From Pseudomonas asgharzadehiana (lineage in GTDB: Bacteria; Pseudomonadota; Gammaproteobacteria; Pseudomonadales; Pseudomonadaceae), in NCBI RefSeq assembly GCF_019139815.1, contig NZ_CP077079.1:1302001-1366000 (forward strand): 64,000 bases of DNA, in the 5' to 3' direction. Position numbers and translations under genes: made by a program. The notes beneath the pieces are model-generated. The model did not search any database. It was not told where the DNA came from and saw nothing but the letters and a program-made list of their open reading frames with translations. Positions within the stretch are counted from its first letter, which is position 1. Each line of letters begins with the position of its first letter. This document shows, one piece after another, positions 1 through 9,916 of this stretch.

Positions 1-1
1 G

Positions 2-1171
2 CAAATGCCGCACCCGTGGGGCCGCTGGTTGTCGACGTTCGCGGCGATGGTGATGTTCCTCGCACTGATCACCGGCATCATCACCCACAAGAAGATTTTC
101 AAGGACTTCTTCACCTTCCGCCCCCGCAAAGGCCAGCGCTCCTGGCTCGACGGGCATAACGCGGTGGGGGTGCTGGTGCTGCCGTTCCACCTGATGATCA
201 CCTACAGCAGCTTGGTGATCTTCATGACCATGGTGATGCCGGCGCCGATCCTGGCTTCCTATGGCGGTGATGCCCGTGCCTTCTTCAATGAGGTGTTCCC
301 GGCCAGCAACAATGCGCCGGCCCAGGGTGTGCCGGGCAAGTTGCTGCCGCTGCCGGCGCTGTACGAGCAAGCGCGGGCGCAGTGGGCGGGCGGGCATGTC
401 GGGCGTATCGCGGTGAATAATCCCAGTGATGTGAACGCGTCGGTCAATATGTTCCGCGCAGGTTCCGACAAGGTGGTGCATGACTTCGGCAGTGTCGTGC
501 AATTCAACGGCACCACCGGTGAACTGTTGCAGGTCAGCGACGAGCAGTCGCTGCCGACGCTCGTCGCCGGCGGTTTCTTCGGCCTGCACATGGGGCATTT
601 CGCCGGGCCGGTATTGCGCTGGTTGTACTTTATCTGCGGCTTGGCGGGCACGGCGATGATCGGCACCGGGCTGGTGATATGGCTGGGCAAGCGCCAGCTC
701 AAGCACGCCAAGACGGCCGTGATGCCATTTGAATTGCGGCTGGTGGAAGTGCTGAACATTGCCAGCATGTCCGGCTTGTTGATCGCCATCGCGGCATTCT
801 TTTGGGCCAACCGCCTGCTGCCGGTGAGCTTCGCCGAGCGTTCCGGTTGGGAGGTGCAGACCTTCTTTATCGCCTGGGGCCTGAGCCTGTTGCACGCGGT
901 CCTGCGTCGTGGTCGTCAGGCTTGGGTGGAACAGTTGGGCTTCGCCGCGCTGCTGTTTATGGCCGTACCGCTGCTCAATGCACTCACTACATCCCAACAT
1001 TTGGGTGTGTCCCTGGTCCGGGGCGACTGGGCCATGGCCGGTTTCGACCTGACCTGCCTGGCCAGCGGCGCATTCCTCGCCTGGGCGGCCTGGAAGATGC
1101 AACGCCGCACGGTGCCGCAGCCCAAGGCGCAACGGCCGCGCCCGCTGCACCTCAAGCAGGAGGCGAACTGA
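2..1171 (+). CDS. PepSY-associated transmembrane protein (5' truncated)
   Basis: The frame is open to the window edge, so the N-terminus is missing; family members are roughly 500 residues and 388 are seen after the first visible Met. Several hydrophobic segments are visible: near residues 10-28, 50-75, 200-228, 245-268, 283-300 and 340-360, with a long extracytoplasmic loop between the second and third. This matches the PepSY_TM family, inner-membrane proteins often linked to siderophore or ferric-reductase functions. The next gene starts on the base after this stop codon, and a FecI/FecR pair follows, so an iron-uptake role is likely. The exact substrate cannot be read from the sequence. 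Confidence 0.85.
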   Translation, partial: QMPHPWGRWLSTFAAMVMFLALITGIITHKKIFKDFFTFRPRKGQRSWLDGHNAVGVLVLPFHLMITYSSLVIFMTMVMPAPILASYGGDARAFFNEVFPASNNAPAQGVPGKLLPLPALYEQARAQWAGGHVGRIAVNNPSDVNASVNMFRAGSDKVVHDFGSVVQFNGTTGELLQVSDEQSLPTLVAGGFFGLHMGHFAGPVLRWLYFICGLAGTAMIGTGLVIWLGKRQLKHAKTAVMPFELRLVEVLNIASMSGLLIAIAAFFWANRLLPVSFAERSGWEVQTFFIAWGLSLLHAVLRRGRQAWVEQLGFAALLFMAVPLLNALTTSQHLGVSLVRGDWAMAGFDLTCLASGAFLAWAAWKMQRRTVPQPKAQRPRPLHLKQEAN

Positions 1172-1498
1172 ATGTTGCTCGCGCTCTTGATGTGTTACGC
1201 GGGGTTCACCGCGTTGTGCCTGGCCACAGACCGCCATCACGGCGAACTGCTCCACAGCAAGCCGTCGCCGCGTCGGCGCCAGGGGTTGCGCCTGGCGGGG
1301 TGGGCGCTGCTGGCCATTGCGATCTGGCCCGCCGTGAGCGCCGACGGTTGGGCACTGGGCCTGGTGGAGTGGTGCGCGGTGCTGATGCTCAGCGCGCTGC
1401 TGCTGGTGCTGTTGTTGCCTTATCGGCCAAGGCTGGCCTTGATCCTGGCGGGCGTCGGCCTGCTGGTCAGCCCCGTTGCGGCCTTCGCCGCCCTCTGA
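1172..1498 (+). CDS. DUF3325 family small membrane protein
   Basis: A 108-residue, very hydrophobic protein with about three or four membrane segments (near residues 1-16, 42-57, 65-84 and 88-106) and a short basic loop between the first two. Its start codon directly follows the stop of the PepSY protein, so the two are translationally coupled. DUF3325 proteins are regularly found beside PepSY_TM proteins in pseudomonad iron-uptake operons. Their biochemical role is unknown. The family call rests on size, topology and neighbourhood. Confidence 0.75.
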   Translation: MLLALLMCYAGFTALCLATDRHHGELLHSKPSPRRRQGLRLAGWALLAIAIWPAVSADGWALGLVEWCAVLMLSALLLVLLLPYRPRLALILAGVGLLVSPVAAFAAL

Positions 1499-1506
1499 GC
1501 CCTGCC

Positions 1507-2085
1507 ATGATGATCAGCCCCCCATCCGAACCCCAGGACAGCCCGCAGGCTGACGTGGCGGGCGGGCGTGCGCATTTCTTGCAGGTGTTTTTGTCGCAGC
1601 GCTCGCAGATGGAAGCCCTGGTCAGCCGGCGCGTGGGCTGTCGCGCCACGGCGGCCGACCTGGTGCAGGACCTGTTCCTGCGCTTCTGGCGCCGCCCGCT
1701 GGTGCAGGTCGAAGAACTCAGCACCTACCTGCTGCGCTGCGCCGGCAATATCGCCATCGACCACCTGCGCAGCGAAGGCGCCCGCGTGCGCAGCAGCGAA
1801 GGCTGGTTACCCGAGCAGCAGGATCACCAGGGCTGCGAACCCCAGGCCGCGCTGGAGGCGGGCAACGATTTGCGCCATGTCGAGGCCGCCTTGCGCAGCC
1901 TGCCCGAGCGCACTCGCCAGATTTTCCTGCTCAACCGTATCCACGGGCGCAAGTACGCGCAAATCGCCAAGGCCATGGGCCTGTCCCAAAGTGCCGTGGA
2001 AAAACATATGATGCGTGCCCTCGAAGCCTGCAAGGCCAGCCTTCGTGAACCATCGCCCCCACGTACGCCAGGGAAAGCACCGTGA
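1507..2085 (+). CDS. ECF sigma factor, FecI-like (iron starvation)
   Basis: A 192-residue protein of normal size for FecI-type sigma-70 factors. Region 2 is visible around residues 50-80 (motif ADLVQDLFLRFW) and region 4 near the C-terminus (LPERTRQIFLLNRIHG, then a helix-turn-helix with GLSQSAVEKHM). The frame stays open far upstream, but that part lies over the PepSY and DUF3325 genes in another frame. ATG 1507, 8 bases after the DUF3325 stop, is therefore preferred (a second ATG lies at 1510). The FecR gene overlaps its end by 4 bases. Sigma factors of this group normally switch on a TonB-dependent siderophore receptor, and none lies downstream here. Confidence 0.88.
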   Translation: MMISPPSEPQDSPQADVAGGRAHFLQVFLSQRSQMEALVSRRVGCRATAADLVQDLFLRFWRRPLVQVEELSTYLLRCAGNIAIDHLRSEGARVRSSEGWLPEQQDHQGCEPQAALEAGNDLRHVEAALRSLPERTRQIFLLNRIHGRKYAQIAKAMGLSQSAVEKHMMRALEACKASLREPSPPRTPGKAP

Positions 2086-3059
2086 ACGTCACCCCGACGC
2101 CCGACCAGGAACACGCCGCCCTGGCCTGGCTGAGCCTGTTGCATGACCAGCCCAGCAGTGGCGACCAGGCAACGTTCAACCGCTGGCTGCGTGCCGACCC
2201 CGCCCACGTCGAGGCTTACGCCCAGGCCCAGGTGGCGTGGGAATTGAGCGAAGTGCCCGCGCTTAAACTGGCGGGCGAAGACGCCCTGGCGCTGCAGGGC
2301 TATCTCAACGCGATGCATACCTCCAAGCGCTCGCGTGTAATGCGCTGGTCCGGCGCCCTGGCCCTGGCCGCCTGCCTGCTGCTGATGGTGTCGATGGGGG
2401 CCGGTTGGCAGCCGTCGCGTTGGGTCGATGACTTTGGCGCCGATTACGTCACGGCGGTCGGGGAGGTGAAAACCGTCACCCTGGCGGATAAATCCCAAGT
2501 CACCCTCGACGCCGACAGCGCGATTGCCGTGGATTTCACCCATGGCGAGCGGCATATCCAACTGCGTCGCGGCGCCGGTTTTTTCCGCGTGGCGCATACC
2601 GGCCAGTCGTTTGTGGTGGAGGCGGGCAGCGGCGAAGCACGAGTGCTCGGCACGCAGTTTGAAGTGCGCTTGCAACCGGCGGGGGCTGAGGTGACGGTGT
2701 TGTCCGGTCGGGTCGGCGTTACGCCGTCCAAACAGGGCCGGCAGCAGATTCTTACGGCAGGCCAGCACGTCGCCTACGCCGATGGCATGGCTGAGCCCCC
2801 GCAGGCGGTGGACAGCGAATCGCGCCTGGCCTGGCGCGAGGGTTGGCTCAATTACTACAAGGCGCCGCTGGCTGATGTGATCAAGGACCTAGCGCGCTAC
2901 TACCCTGGGCGCATCCTGCTGCTCAACGAAGAGATGGGCGCCAGGCGCGTCAGCGGCAGCTTCCCGAGCAAAGACCCGCAAGCGGTGCTTAATGCGTTGC
3001 AGGCGGTGCTGGGGTTTGAGCAGCACAACGTGCTGGGGCGGATGATCGTGGTGCGCTGA
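2082..3059 (+). CDS. FecR-family anti-sigma / sigma regulator
   Basis: A 325-residue inner-membrane regulator starting with GTG inside the sigma-factor stop (GTGA overlap). The cytoplasmic N-terminal domain (about 1-80, with the DUF4880-type motif FNRWLRADPAHVEAY) should bind the sigma factor. One membrane segment lies near residues 88-108, followed by the periplasmic FecR domain (about 125-215) and a C-terminal STN-like part (YKAPLADVIKDLARYY) that receives the signal from a receptor plug. It ends directly against the stop of the convergent glutaredoxin gene, with no intervening base. Its partner receptor is not in the window downstream and may lie upstream of position 1. Confidence 0.9.
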   Translation: MNVTPTPDQEHAALAWLSLLHDQPSSGDQATFNRWLRADPAHVEAYAQAQVAWELSEVPALKLAGEDALALQGYLNAMHTSKRSRVMRWSGALALAACLLLMVSMGAGWQPSRWVDDFGADYVTAVGEVKTVTLADKSQVTLDADSAIAVDFTHGERHIQLRRGAGFFRVAHTGQSFVVEAGSGEARVLGTQFEVRLQPAGAEVTVLSGRVGVTPSKQGRQQILTAGQHVAYADGMAEPPQAVDSESRLAWREGWLNYYKAPLADVIKDLARYYPGRILLLNEEMGARRVSGSFPSKDPQAVLNALQAVLGFEQHNVLGRMIVVR

Positions 3060-3410
3060 TCACTTCAGCGCCGCCATGATCGCATCTGGGTTGTAATCGC
3101 GAATCAGCGTGCCATTGACGTCCACAAACGGAATCCCGCCGCCGCCCAGCGCCTCGTACGCCTTGCGCGCCGAGGCGTCTTTCTCGATATCGAATGCCTT
3201 GTACGCAATGCCTTTTTGATCGAGGAAGCGGCGGATCTGTTTGCAGTAACCGCACCACTCGGTAGCGTAGAGCACCACGCGCGCCGAAGCCCGCACCTGC
3301 TCCGACGCCACCTGCGACGGGTTGAACAGCCGCTCGACCTTGCCCCAGTTCTGGATCGCCACCACCACCAGTAATACCAACAGGACTTTCTTGAATACGG
3401 TGCCCAGCAT
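3060..3410 (-). CDS. Membrane-anchored glutaredoxin-like protein
   Basis: A 116-residue protein with an N-terminal hydrophobic anchor (about residues 8-20, VLLVLLVVVAIQ) and a glutaredoxin-fold domain from about residue 45. The redox motif is WCGYCKQ (CxxC) and the cis-proline motif is GGGIPFVDV. The anchor suggests the thiol domain sits at the membrane. TTG 3413 is also possible, but ATG 3410 is preferred. That ATG shares one base with the stop of ndpA (TGATG), so it is probably translated by coupling. Its substrate is unknown. Confidence 0.85.
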   Translation of the reverse strand: MLGTVFKKVLLVLLVVVAIQNWGKVERLFNPSQVASEQVRASARVVLYATEWCGYCKQIRRFLDQKGIAYKAFDIEKDASARKAYEALGGGGIPFVDVNGTLIRDYNPDAIMAALK

Positions 3411-4414
3411 CAATTACGGCGCTTGAGCTGGTCGGTCAGTTGGGTCGGCAGGCCCTTGATGATCAAGGTGCCGGCGGCTTCGTCGTATTCGATCTTGTCG
3501 CCCAGCAGGTGCGCTTCAAAACTGATCGACAGGCCCTCGGCGCGGCCGGTGAAGCGGCGGAACTGGTTGAGGGTGCGCTTATCGGCGGGGATTTCCGGCG
3601 AGAGGCCGTAGTCCTTGTTGCGGATGTGGTCGTAAAACGCTTTAGGCCGATCTTCATCGATCAACCCCGAGAGTTCTTCCAGGCCCATGGGTTCGCCGAG
3701 CTTGGCCTGGCTGCTGGCGTAGTCCACCAGGGTCTTGGTTTTTTCGCGCGCGGACTCGTCCGGCAGGTCTTCGCTTTCAACGAAGTCACTGAAGGCCTTG
3801 AGCAGGGTGCGCGTCTCGCCCGGGCCGTCGACACCTTCCTGGCAGCCGATAAAGTCACGGAAGTACTCCGAGACCTTCTTGCCGTTCTTGCCCTTGATAA
3901 ACGAAATGTACTGCTTGGACTGTTTGTTGTTCTGCCACTCGGACACGTTGATCCGCGCCGCCAGGTGCAGTTGGCCCAGGTCCAGGTGACGGGACGGGGT
4001 CACGTCCAGCTCATCGGTCACCGCCACGCCTTCGCTATGGTGCAGCAGGGCGATGGCCAGGTAGTCGGTCATGCCTTGCTGGTAATGGGCAAACAGCACG
4101 TGGCCGCCGGTGGAAAGGTTGGACTCTTCCATCAGCTTTTGCAGGTGCTCGACCGCCGTGCGGCTGAAGGTGGTGAAGTCCTGGCCACCGTCGAAATACT
4201 CCTTCAACCAACCGCTGAACGGGTGCGCGCCGGACTCGGCATGGAAGAACCCCCAGGCCTTGCCTTGTTTGGCGTTGTAGCTCTCGTTGAGGTCGGCGAG
4301 CATGTTCTCGATGGCCGCCGATTCGGACAGCTCCGAATCACGGGCGTGGAGAACTGCGGGTGTGCCGTCGGGTTTTTTGTCGATCAGGTGGACGATGCAA
4401 TGACGGATCGGCAT
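3410..4414 (-). CDS. ndpA: Nucleoid-associated protein NdpA (YejK)
   Basis: A 334-residue protein, the usual length for YejK/NdpA, beginning [19 protein letters not shown], which is the typical family start. The open frame extends 25 codons further upstream without a likely start. The protein binds the nucleoid; its exact function is poorly defined. The gene is divergent from hupN, which codes for another nucleoid protein, and overlaps the membrane glutaredoxin downstream by one base. Gene order ndpA, hupN, rlmF, valS is typical of Pseudomonas. Confidence 0.93.
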   Translation of the reverse strand: MPIRHCIVHLIDKKPDGTPAVLHARDSELSESAAIENMLADLNESYNAKQGKAWGFFHAESGAHPFSGWLKEYFDGGQDFTTFSRTAVEHLQKLMEESNLSTGGHVLFAHYQQGMTDYLAIALLHHSEGVAVTDELDVTPSRHLDLGQLHLAARINVSEWQNNKQSKQYISFIKGKNGKKVSEYFRDFIGCQEGVDGPGETRTLLKAFSDFVESEDLPDESAREKTKTLVDYASSQAKLGEPMGLEELSGLIDEDRPKAFYDHIRNKDYGLSPEIPADKRTLNQFRRFTGRAEGLSISFEAHLLGDKIEYDEAAGTLIIKGLPTQLTDQLKRRN

Positions 4415-4811
4415 AGGCTTCTCGGCTGGTTGAAGGGGAGCGTCTGGCCTCCCCGAAAAGTCGCCCAGTGTACCGCACCCATTGGCCAAGACACGCGTCG
4501 AAGGCGGTTTTGACCGCTGTCCGACCGGGCATATGCCTTTTTTTCACGGTTTAGAGCGATAAAGCTGACCAAATGGGTAGGTAGAGGCGGATATTTCCCC
4601 GTCTCTGTGCTAGTTTTGCCCCGTCTTACGCCATGTCTCGGCGTTAAGCGTGCATTCAGCATCTGTCAGGTCGAACCAATCCCCGTTTCAAGCATCTATA
4701 ACCCCGATCTTCGAGGTTATAAGCCTGGGGTGCCAGGCCTAGACGGTCGGGCTCGACGGCTGACACTGCACTCTGCAATCCATATGAATTTGATAGGGAA
4801 GGAACACCACA
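4415..4811. other. 397-bp divergent control region between ndpA and hupN
   Basis: No gene is seen here. The region must hold the promoters for ndpA (leftwards) and hupN (rightwards). It contains a clear hairpin at 4697-4721 in the likely hupN leader: TATAACC pairs with GGTTATA across an 11-base loop. A strong ribosome-binding site, GGGAAGGA, lies just before the hupN ATG, as expected for an abundant HU protein. I cannot place the -35/-10 boxes with confidence. Confidence 0.6.
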
Positions 4812-5093
4812 ATGGCTATTACTAAAGACCAACTGATCGCTGACCTGGCTGAAGCAGTAGACGCACCGAAAACTACCGTGCGCGCTCTGCTGGACCAACT
4901 GAGCCAAGTTGTTGCTGATCAGCTGGAAAACGGCGGCGAAATCACTCTGCCAGGCGTTGGCAAACTGAAAGTGACCGAGCGTCCTGCCCGTACTGGCCGT
5001 AACCCTTCGACTGGCGCTGCCATCGAAATCGCTGCCAAGAAAGTTATCAAGCTGGTTGTGGCCAAAGGCCTGACCGACGCTGTTAACAAGTAA
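4812..5093 (+). CDS. hupN: HU-family histone-like DNA-binding protein HupN
   Basis: A 93-residue HU protein. The N-terminal helical dimerisation part is followed by the conserved beta-arm region, with motifs TLPGVGKLKV and RPARTGRNPSTGAAI, where the proline that bends DNA sits. HU dimers bind and bend DNA without strong sequence preference and organise the nucleoid. Pseudomonads carry several HU genes; the position beside ndpA and before rlmF/valS matches the N form of P. putida. The gene is monocistronic, with a long leader carrying a hairpin and a strong terminator just after the stop. Confidence 0.93.
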   Translation: MAITKDQLIADLAEAVDAPKTTVRALLDQLSQVVADQLENGGEITLPGVGKLKVTERPARTGRNPSTGAAIEIAAKKVIKLVVAKGLTDAVNK

Positions 5094-5101
5094 GACGCAG
5101 C

Positions 5102-5143
5102 AAAAAAAACCGTGCTCCGGAGCGATCCGGGCACGGTTTTTTG
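5102..5143 (+). terminator. Rho-independent terminator after hupN
   Basis: An inverted repeat, AAAAACCGTGC ... GCACGGTTTTTT, starts a few bases after the hupN stop and ends in a T-run. The A-run on the left arm makes it potentially active in both directions, but rlmF on the other strand ends 65 bases further on. Confidence 0.9.
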
Positions 5144-5207
5144 TTGCCTGCGATTTTATCGGGGTAGCTGGCTCATGGTGGTGAGCAAGCTCCCTTACAC
5201 CTCTGGC

Positions 5208-6227
5208 TTAGTCACGCACCCAGCGCTGGCGCCAGATCTGCTGTTCGTTCTTGGTCTGGAAGGTCCAGGCCACGAAGCGGCTTTGCTTTTGCCCCTGGGA
5301 CATCTCCACCACCTGGCTTTCCAGCACGCCGGCTTTTTTCAGGGCGGTCTCGATCGCAGGCAAGTTCGACGCTTTGGACACCAGGGTACTGAACCACAAC
5401 ACCTTGTGGGCAAAGTGCGCGCTCTCGGCGATCAACTGCGTCACAAAGCGTGCTTCGCCGCCTTCGCACCACAGTTCAGCCGATTGGCCGCCGAAGTTCA
5501 GCACCGGCAATTTACGCTTGGGGTCGGCCTTGCCCAGGGCGCGCCATTTACGCTCGCTGCCTTTGGTGGCTTCGTCCATGGACGCATGGAAGGGCGGGTT
5601 GCACATCGTCAGGTCAAAGCGTTCGCCCGGCTCCAGCAGGCCCAACAGAATCTGCTTGGGGTTGGGCTGCTGGCGCAACTGGATGACCTTGCTCAGGTCA
5701 TTGGACTGCACGATGGCCTTGGCGGCGGACACGGCGATCGGGTCGACCTCCGAGCCCAGGAAGTTCCAGCGGTATTCCATGTAGCCAATCAGCGGATAGA
5801 CGCAGTTGGCGCCCATGCCGATGTCCAGCACCTTGACGATTGAGCCGCGCGGGATCTTGCCGTCATTGGTACTTGCCAGCAGGTCGGCGAGGAAGTGCAC
5901 GTAGTCGGCACGCCCCGGCACCGGCGGGCACAGGTAGTCCTGCGGGATGTCCCAGTGCTGGATGCCATAGAAAGCCTTGAGCAACGCCCGGTTGAACACG
6001 CGCACCGCATCCGGGCTGGCGAAGTCGATGCTCTCCTTGCCATAGGGGTTGAGGATCACATACTGCGCCAGTTCCGGCGTGGTCTTGATCAGCGCCGGGA
6101 AGTCGTAACGGCCAGTGTGACGGTTGCGCGGATGCAGGGTAGCCTCTTTGCGCGGTACCACGGGCTTGGCCGTGGCGGCGGTTTTAGGTTTCTTGCGCGG
6201 AGGTTTTGGCGTGCTGGGGGCGGTCAT
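5208..6227 (-). CDS. rlmF: 23S rRNA (adenine-1618-N6)-methyltransferase RlmF
   Basis: A 339-residue SAM-dependent methyltransferase. After a basic, proline- and lysine-rich N-terminal tail (about 1-35) comes the family block [12 protein letters not shown]. The SAM-binding glycine motif is [13 protein letters not shown] near residue 135, and the N6-adenine catalytic motif NPPF sits near residue 207. Length and motifs fit RlmF, which methylates A1618 of 23S rRNA. It lies between hupN and valS, the usual Pseudomonas position. A REPIN and the valS terminator separate it from valS. Confidence 0.93.
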   Translation of the reverse strand: MTAPSTPKPPRKKPKTAATAKPVVPRKEATLHPRNRHTGRYDFPALIKTTPELAQYVILNPYGKESIDFASPDAVRVFNRALLKAFYGIQHWDIPQDYLCPPVPGRADYVHFLADLLASTNDGKIPRGSIVKVLDIGMGANCVYPLIGYMEYRWNFLGSEVDPIAVSAAKAIVQSNDLSKVIQLRQQPNPKQILLGLLEPGERFDLTMCNPPFHASMDEATKGSERKWRALGKADPKRKLPVLNFGGQSAELWCEGGEARFVTQLIAESAHFAHKVLWFSTLVSKASNLPAIETALKKAGVLESQVVEMSQGQKQSRFVAWTFQTKNEQQIWRQRWVRD

Positions 6228-6292
6228 GATGATTCTGGTGTTGGCTCAAAGTGGTGGGCATTGTCACACATTCCTGAGATCAACTCGTTCAA

Positions 6293-6384
6293 ATGTGGGA
6301 GGGGGCTTGTTCCCGATAGCCGTCTATCAGTCAATACATGTCTGGCTGGCAGACCGCCATCGGGGGCAAGCCCCCTCCCACATT
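6293..6384. repeat. REPIN (two inverted REP arms)
   Basis: The left arm is AATGTGGGAGGGGGCTTG and the right arm GGGGCAAGCCCCCTCCCACA; they are inverted around a spacer of about 40 bases. This is the REP doublet form typical of P. fluorescens group genomes. It sits between rlmF and valS, outside genes. Confidence 0.9.
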
Positions 6385-6420
6385 GACCGCGTTGACGGCA
6401 GTAGGTGGGAATATCCAGGC

Positions 6421-6450
6421 AAAAAAAGAGACCCGAAGGTCTCTTTTTTT
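6421..6450 (-). terminator. Rho-independent terminator after valS
   Basis: A perfect inverted repeat: AAAAAAAGAGACC, loop CGAA, then GGTCTCTTTTTTT. Read on the minus strand the loop is the stable CTTCGG tetraloop. It lies 15 bases beyond the valS stop, with T-runs on both strands. Confidence 0.93.
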
Positions 6451-6465
6451 CACACGGTTCAGGCC

Positions 6466-9312
6466 TTACAGGCTGGAAATCCGCGCGTGTTGCTCGGCCA
6501 GCTTGCCCAACGCCTGTTCCGCTTCAGCCAGTTTGGCGCGCTCCTTGTCGATTACTTCAGCCGGCGCCTTGTCGACGAACGCCGCGTTGGACAGCTTGCC
6601 GCCCACACGTTGCACTTCGCCTTGCAGGCGCAGGATCTCCTTGTCGAGACGGGCCAGTTCCGCGCCCTTGTCGATCAGGCCGGCCATCGGCACCAGCACT
6701 TCCATCTCGCCAACCAGTGCGGTGGCGGACAGCGGCGCGTCGGCGCCTTCGGCCAAAACGGTGATCGATTCCAGCTTCGCCAGCTTTTTGAGCAGGGCGT
6801 CGTTCTCGCTGAGGCGACGCTGGTCTTCAACGCTGGCGTTCTTCACGAACACCGCCAGTGGTTTGCCTGGCCCGATGTTCATCTCGGCGCGGATGTTGCG
6901 CGTGCCGAGCATCAAGGTCTTGAGCCATTCGATATCGCTTTCGGCGGCTTCATCGATGCGCGCTTCATTGGCCACTGGCCAAGGCTGCAGCATGATGGTC
7001 TTGCCTTCGATACCGGCCAGCGGCGCCAGGCGCTGCCAGATTTCTTCAGTGATGAACGGCATGAACGGGTGCGCCAGGCGCAGCGCCACTTCCAATACGC
7101 GCACCAGGGTGCGACGCGTGCCGCGCTGGCGTTCGACCGGCGCGTTTTCGTCCCACAGTACCGGCTTGGACAGCTCCAGGTACCAGTCGCAATATTGGTT
7201 CCAGATGAACTCGTACAAGGCCTGTGCGGCCAGGTCGAAACGGAACTGGTCGAGTTGGCGGGTCACTTCGGCTTCGGTGCGTTGCAGTTGCGAGATGATC
7301 CAGCGATCAGCCAGGCTCAGTTCAACGGCTTCGCCGTTCTGGCCGCAGTCTTCGCCTTTATCCAGCACGTAGCGCGCGGCGTTCCAGATTTTGTTGCAGA
7401 AGTTGCGATAGCCTTCGACGCGGCCCATGTCGAACTTGATGTCGCGACCGGTGGACGCCAGCGAGCAGAAGGTGAAGCGCAGGGCGTCGGTGCCGTAGCT
7501 GGCGATGCCGTCGGCGAATTCGTCGCGGGTCTGCTTCTCGATCTTCTTCGCCAGTTTCGGCTGCATCAGGCCCGAGGTGCGTTTCTGCACCAGGGTTTCC
7601 AGGTCAATGCCGTCGATGATGTCCAGCGGGTCCAGCACGTTGCCCTTGGACTTGGACATCTTCTGGCCCTGGCCGTCGCGCACCAGGCCGTGTACGTACA
7701 CAGTCTTGAACGGTACCTGCGGCGTGCCGTCCTCGTTTTTCACCAAATGCATGGTGAGCATGATCATCCGGGCAACCCAGAAGAAAATGATGTCGAAGCC
7801 GGTGACCAGCACATCGGTGGAGTGGAATTTCTTGAGGAATTCGGTCTGCTGCGGCCAACCCAGGGTGGAGAACGTCCACAGGCCCGAACTGAACCAGGTG
7901 TCCAGCACGTCGTTGTCCTGTTGCAGCGCGATGTCCGCGCCGAGGTTGTGCTTGGCGCGCACTTCGGCTTCGTCGCGGCCCACATAGACCTTGCCCGACT
8001 CGTCGTACCACGCCGGAATGCGGTGGCCCCACCACAGTTGACGGCTGATGCACCAATCCTGGATGTCGCGCATCCACGAGAAGTACATGTTTTCGTACTG
8101 TTTAGGCACGAACTGGATGCGGCCATCTTCCACGGCGGCAATCGCAGGCTCGGCCAGCGGTTTGGTGGACACGTACCACTGGTCGGTCAGCCAAGGCTCG
8201 ATCACGGTGCCGGAGCGGTCGCCCTTCGGCACTTTCAGCGCGTGGTCGTCGACGCTCACCAGCAAACCCACGGCGTCGAAGGCCGCGACGATCTGCTTGC
8301 GCGCTTCAAAACGGTCAAGGCCGGCGTATTCGGCCGGGATCTGGCCGTCGATGCTGTCGTTCAGCGTGCCGTCCAGGTTGAATACCTGGCAGGCCGGCAA
8401 TACGGCGGCATTTTTGTCGAAGATGTTCAGCAGCGGCAGGTTGTGGCGCTTGCCGACTTCGTAGTCGTTGAAATCGTGGGCCGGGGTAATTTTCACGCAG
8501 CCGGTGCCGAATTCAGGGTCGCAGTAGTCGTCTGCGATGATCGGGATGCGGCGGCCAACCAGCGGCAGCTCGACAAACTTGCCGATCAGCGCCTGGTAGC
8601 GCTCGTCGTTCGGGTTAACCGCTACGGCGGCATCGCCGAGCATGGTTTCCGGACGGGTGGTGGCGACGATCAGGTAATCGTTGCCCTCGGCGGTCTTGGC
8701 GCCGTCGGCCAGTGGGTATTTAAGGTTCCACAGGAAGCCTTTCTCGTCGTGGTTTTCCACTTCGAGGTCGGAAATCGCCGTGTGCAACTTGGTATCCCAG
8801 TTGACCAGGCGCTTGCCGCGGTAGATCAGGCCGTCTTCATGCAGGCGCACGAAGGCTTCTTTCACGGCGTCCGACAGGCCGTCGTCCATGGTGAAGCGCT
8901 CGCGGCTCCAGTCGACGGACGAGCCCAGGCGACGGATCTGCCGACTGATATTGCCGCCCGACTGGTCTTTCCATTCCCAGACTTTTTCCAGGAATTTCTC
9001 GCGGCCCAGGTCGTGACGGTTCTGGCCAGTGGCTTCGAGTTGACGCTCCACCAGCATCTGCGTGGCGATACCGGCGTGGTCGGTACCCGGCTGCCACAGG
9101 GTGTCGCGACCCTGCATGCGGCGGAAACGGATCAACGCATCCATGATCGCATTGTTGAAGCCATGGCCCATGTGCAGGCTGCCAGTGACGTTCGGTGGCG
9201 GGATCATGATGGTGTAGGACTCGCCCGCACCTTGCGGAGCGAAATAGTTCTCGGACTCCCAGGTGTTGTACCAGGAAGTTTCAATTGCGTGCGGCTGGTA
9301 GGTCTTATCCAT
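6466..9312 (-). CDS. valS: Valyl-tRNA synthetase
   Basis: A class I aminoacyl-tRNA synthetase of 948 residues, the expected length when the start [11 protein letters not shown] at 9312 is used (the frame runs 8 codons further upstream). The HIGH-type motif is in [14 protein letters not shown] near residues 38-51, and the KMSKSKGN loop is near residue 550. The large insert between them is the CP1 editing domain, followed by the anticodon-binding domain and a C-terminal coiled-coil arm rich in Lys, Glu and Leu. It charges tRNA-Val and is essential. The downstream terminator lies close to the stop. Confidence 0.97.
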   Translation of the reverse strand: MDKTYQPHAIETSWYNTWESENYFAPQGAGESYTIMIPPPNVTGSLHMGHGFNNAIMDALIRFRRMQGRDTLWQPGTDHAGIATQMLVERQLEATGQNRHDLGREKFLEKVWEWKDQSGGNISRQIRRLGSSVDWSRERFTMDDGLSDAVKEAFVRLHEDGLIYRGKRLVNWDTKLHTAISDLEVENHDEKGFLWNLKYPLADGAKTAEGNDYLIVATTRPETMLGDAAVAVNPNDERYQALIGKFVELPLVGRRIPIIADDYCDPEFGTGCVKITPAHDFNDYEVGKRHNLPLLNIFDKNAAVLPACQVFNLDGTLNDSIDGQIPAEYAGLDRFEARKQIVAAFDAVGLLVSVDDHALKVPKGDRSGTVIEPWLTDQWYVSTKPLAEPAIAAVEDGRIQFVPKQYENMYFSWMRDIQDWCISRQLWWGHRIPAWYDESGKVYVGRDEAEVRAKHNLGADIALQQDNDVLDTWFSSGLWTFSTLGWPQQTEFLKKFHSTDVLVTGFDIIFFWVARMIMLTMHLVKNEDGTPQVPFKTVYVHGLVRDGQGQKMSKSKGNVLDPLDIIDGIDLETLVQKRTSGLMQPKLAKKIEKQTRDEFADGIASYGTDALRFTFCSLASTGRDIKFDMGRVEGYRNFCNKIWNAARYVLDKGEDCGQNGEAVELSLADRWIISQLQRTEAEVTRQLDQFRFDLAAQALYEFIWNQYCDWYLELSKPVLWDENAPVERQRGTRRTLVRVLEVALRLAHPFMPFITEEIWQRLAPLAGIEGKTIMLQPWPVANEARIDEAAESDIEWLKTLMLGTRNIRAEMNIGPGKPLAVFVKNASVEDQRRLSENDALLKKLAKLESITVLAEGADAPLSATALVGEMEVLVPMAGLIDKGAELARLDKEILRLQGEVQRVGGKLSNAAFVDKAPAEVIDKERAKLAEAEQALGKLAEQHARISSL

Positions 9313-9408
9313 GCGCGGCGGGACCCTAGTTGGCATTTATTCAGGAAAGCCGGCAAGTATAACGGGGGATAGGGCGCAGGGCGAGGTTGAGCTGTGTGCG
9401 GGGCAAAT

Positions 9409-9494
9409 GTGGGAGGGGGCTTGCTCCCGATAGCGCGGTGACAGTCAAAAATATTGAGACTGATGCACCCTCATCGGGGGCAAGCCCCTCCCAC
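9409..9494. repeat. REPIN
   Basis: Two inverted REP arms, GTGGGAGGGGGCTTGCTCC and GGGGCAAGCCCCTCCCAC, separated by about 45 bases. The right arm has lost one base pair relative to the copies at 6293 and 18941. It lies in the gap between valS and the gene after holC. Confidence 0.88.
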
Positions 9495-9510
9495 AGGGGA
9501 TAGGTGTGGC

Positions 9511-9909
9511 TTAAGATTGGTACTGGCTAAGCAACCGCTCCATCCGCGCATCCATCCGGCGTTTGATCTCGGTTTCGATATGCGGGGCAAAGTCGTCGAT
9601 CACGTCTTGCATGATCAATTGCGCGGCGGCGCGCAGTTCGTTGTCCAGGTGCAGCAGCAAGGCGTCGGGTGCCTTATCGGCAGGCGCGGCGGCAGGCGCG
9701 GCTTCCACGACGACGGGGGCCTCGACGCTCGGTGCCGGCGCGGCGGGCTTGCCGCCCACCATGTCGAACAACAGCGGAATCTGTACCTCGCCATCGACCG
9801 GCTCGGTCAGCAGCGGCGGTTGTAAGTCATCATCACCCAGCAACTTGCGGATCGACTCGAGATCGTCCAGCAGGTGGTCATCTTTTTTTACGGGGTTGGA
9901 AGTGTCCAT
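9511..9909 (-). CDS. Conserved hypothetical protein downstream of holC
   Basis: A 132-residue acidic protein starting MDTSNPVKKDDHLLDDLES. An Asp/Leu-rich N-terminal part (LESIRKLLGDD) is followed by a low-complexity Ala/Pro linker around residues 58-85 and a helical C-terminal part (LDNELRAAAQLIMQDVIDD). The upstream in-frame extension lies over holC and is rejected. It starts 7 bases after the holC stop, so the two share an operon. This position is held by a conserved gene in other pseudomonads, sometimes named as a DNA polymerase III chi-related protein. I do not recognise a catalytic motif. Confidence 0.75.
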   Translation of the reverse strand: MDTSNPVKKDDHLLDDLESIRKLLGDDDLQPPLLTEPVDGEVQIPLLFDMVGGKPAAPAPSVEAPVVVEAAPAAAPADKAPDALLLHLDNELRAAAQLIMQDVIDDFAPHIETEIKRRMDARMERLLSQYQS

Positions 9910-9916
9910 CGTGTGC

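Noticed and set aside
802..1506. N-terminal extension of the sigma-factor frame
   Set aside because: It lies over the PepSY and DUF3325 genes in another frame; ATG 1507 gives a normal FecI-type length.
6124..9372. Open frame of about 1,080 codons on the plus strand
   Set aside because: It is the antisense of valS. High GC keeps the mirror frame open, and the translation has no family features.
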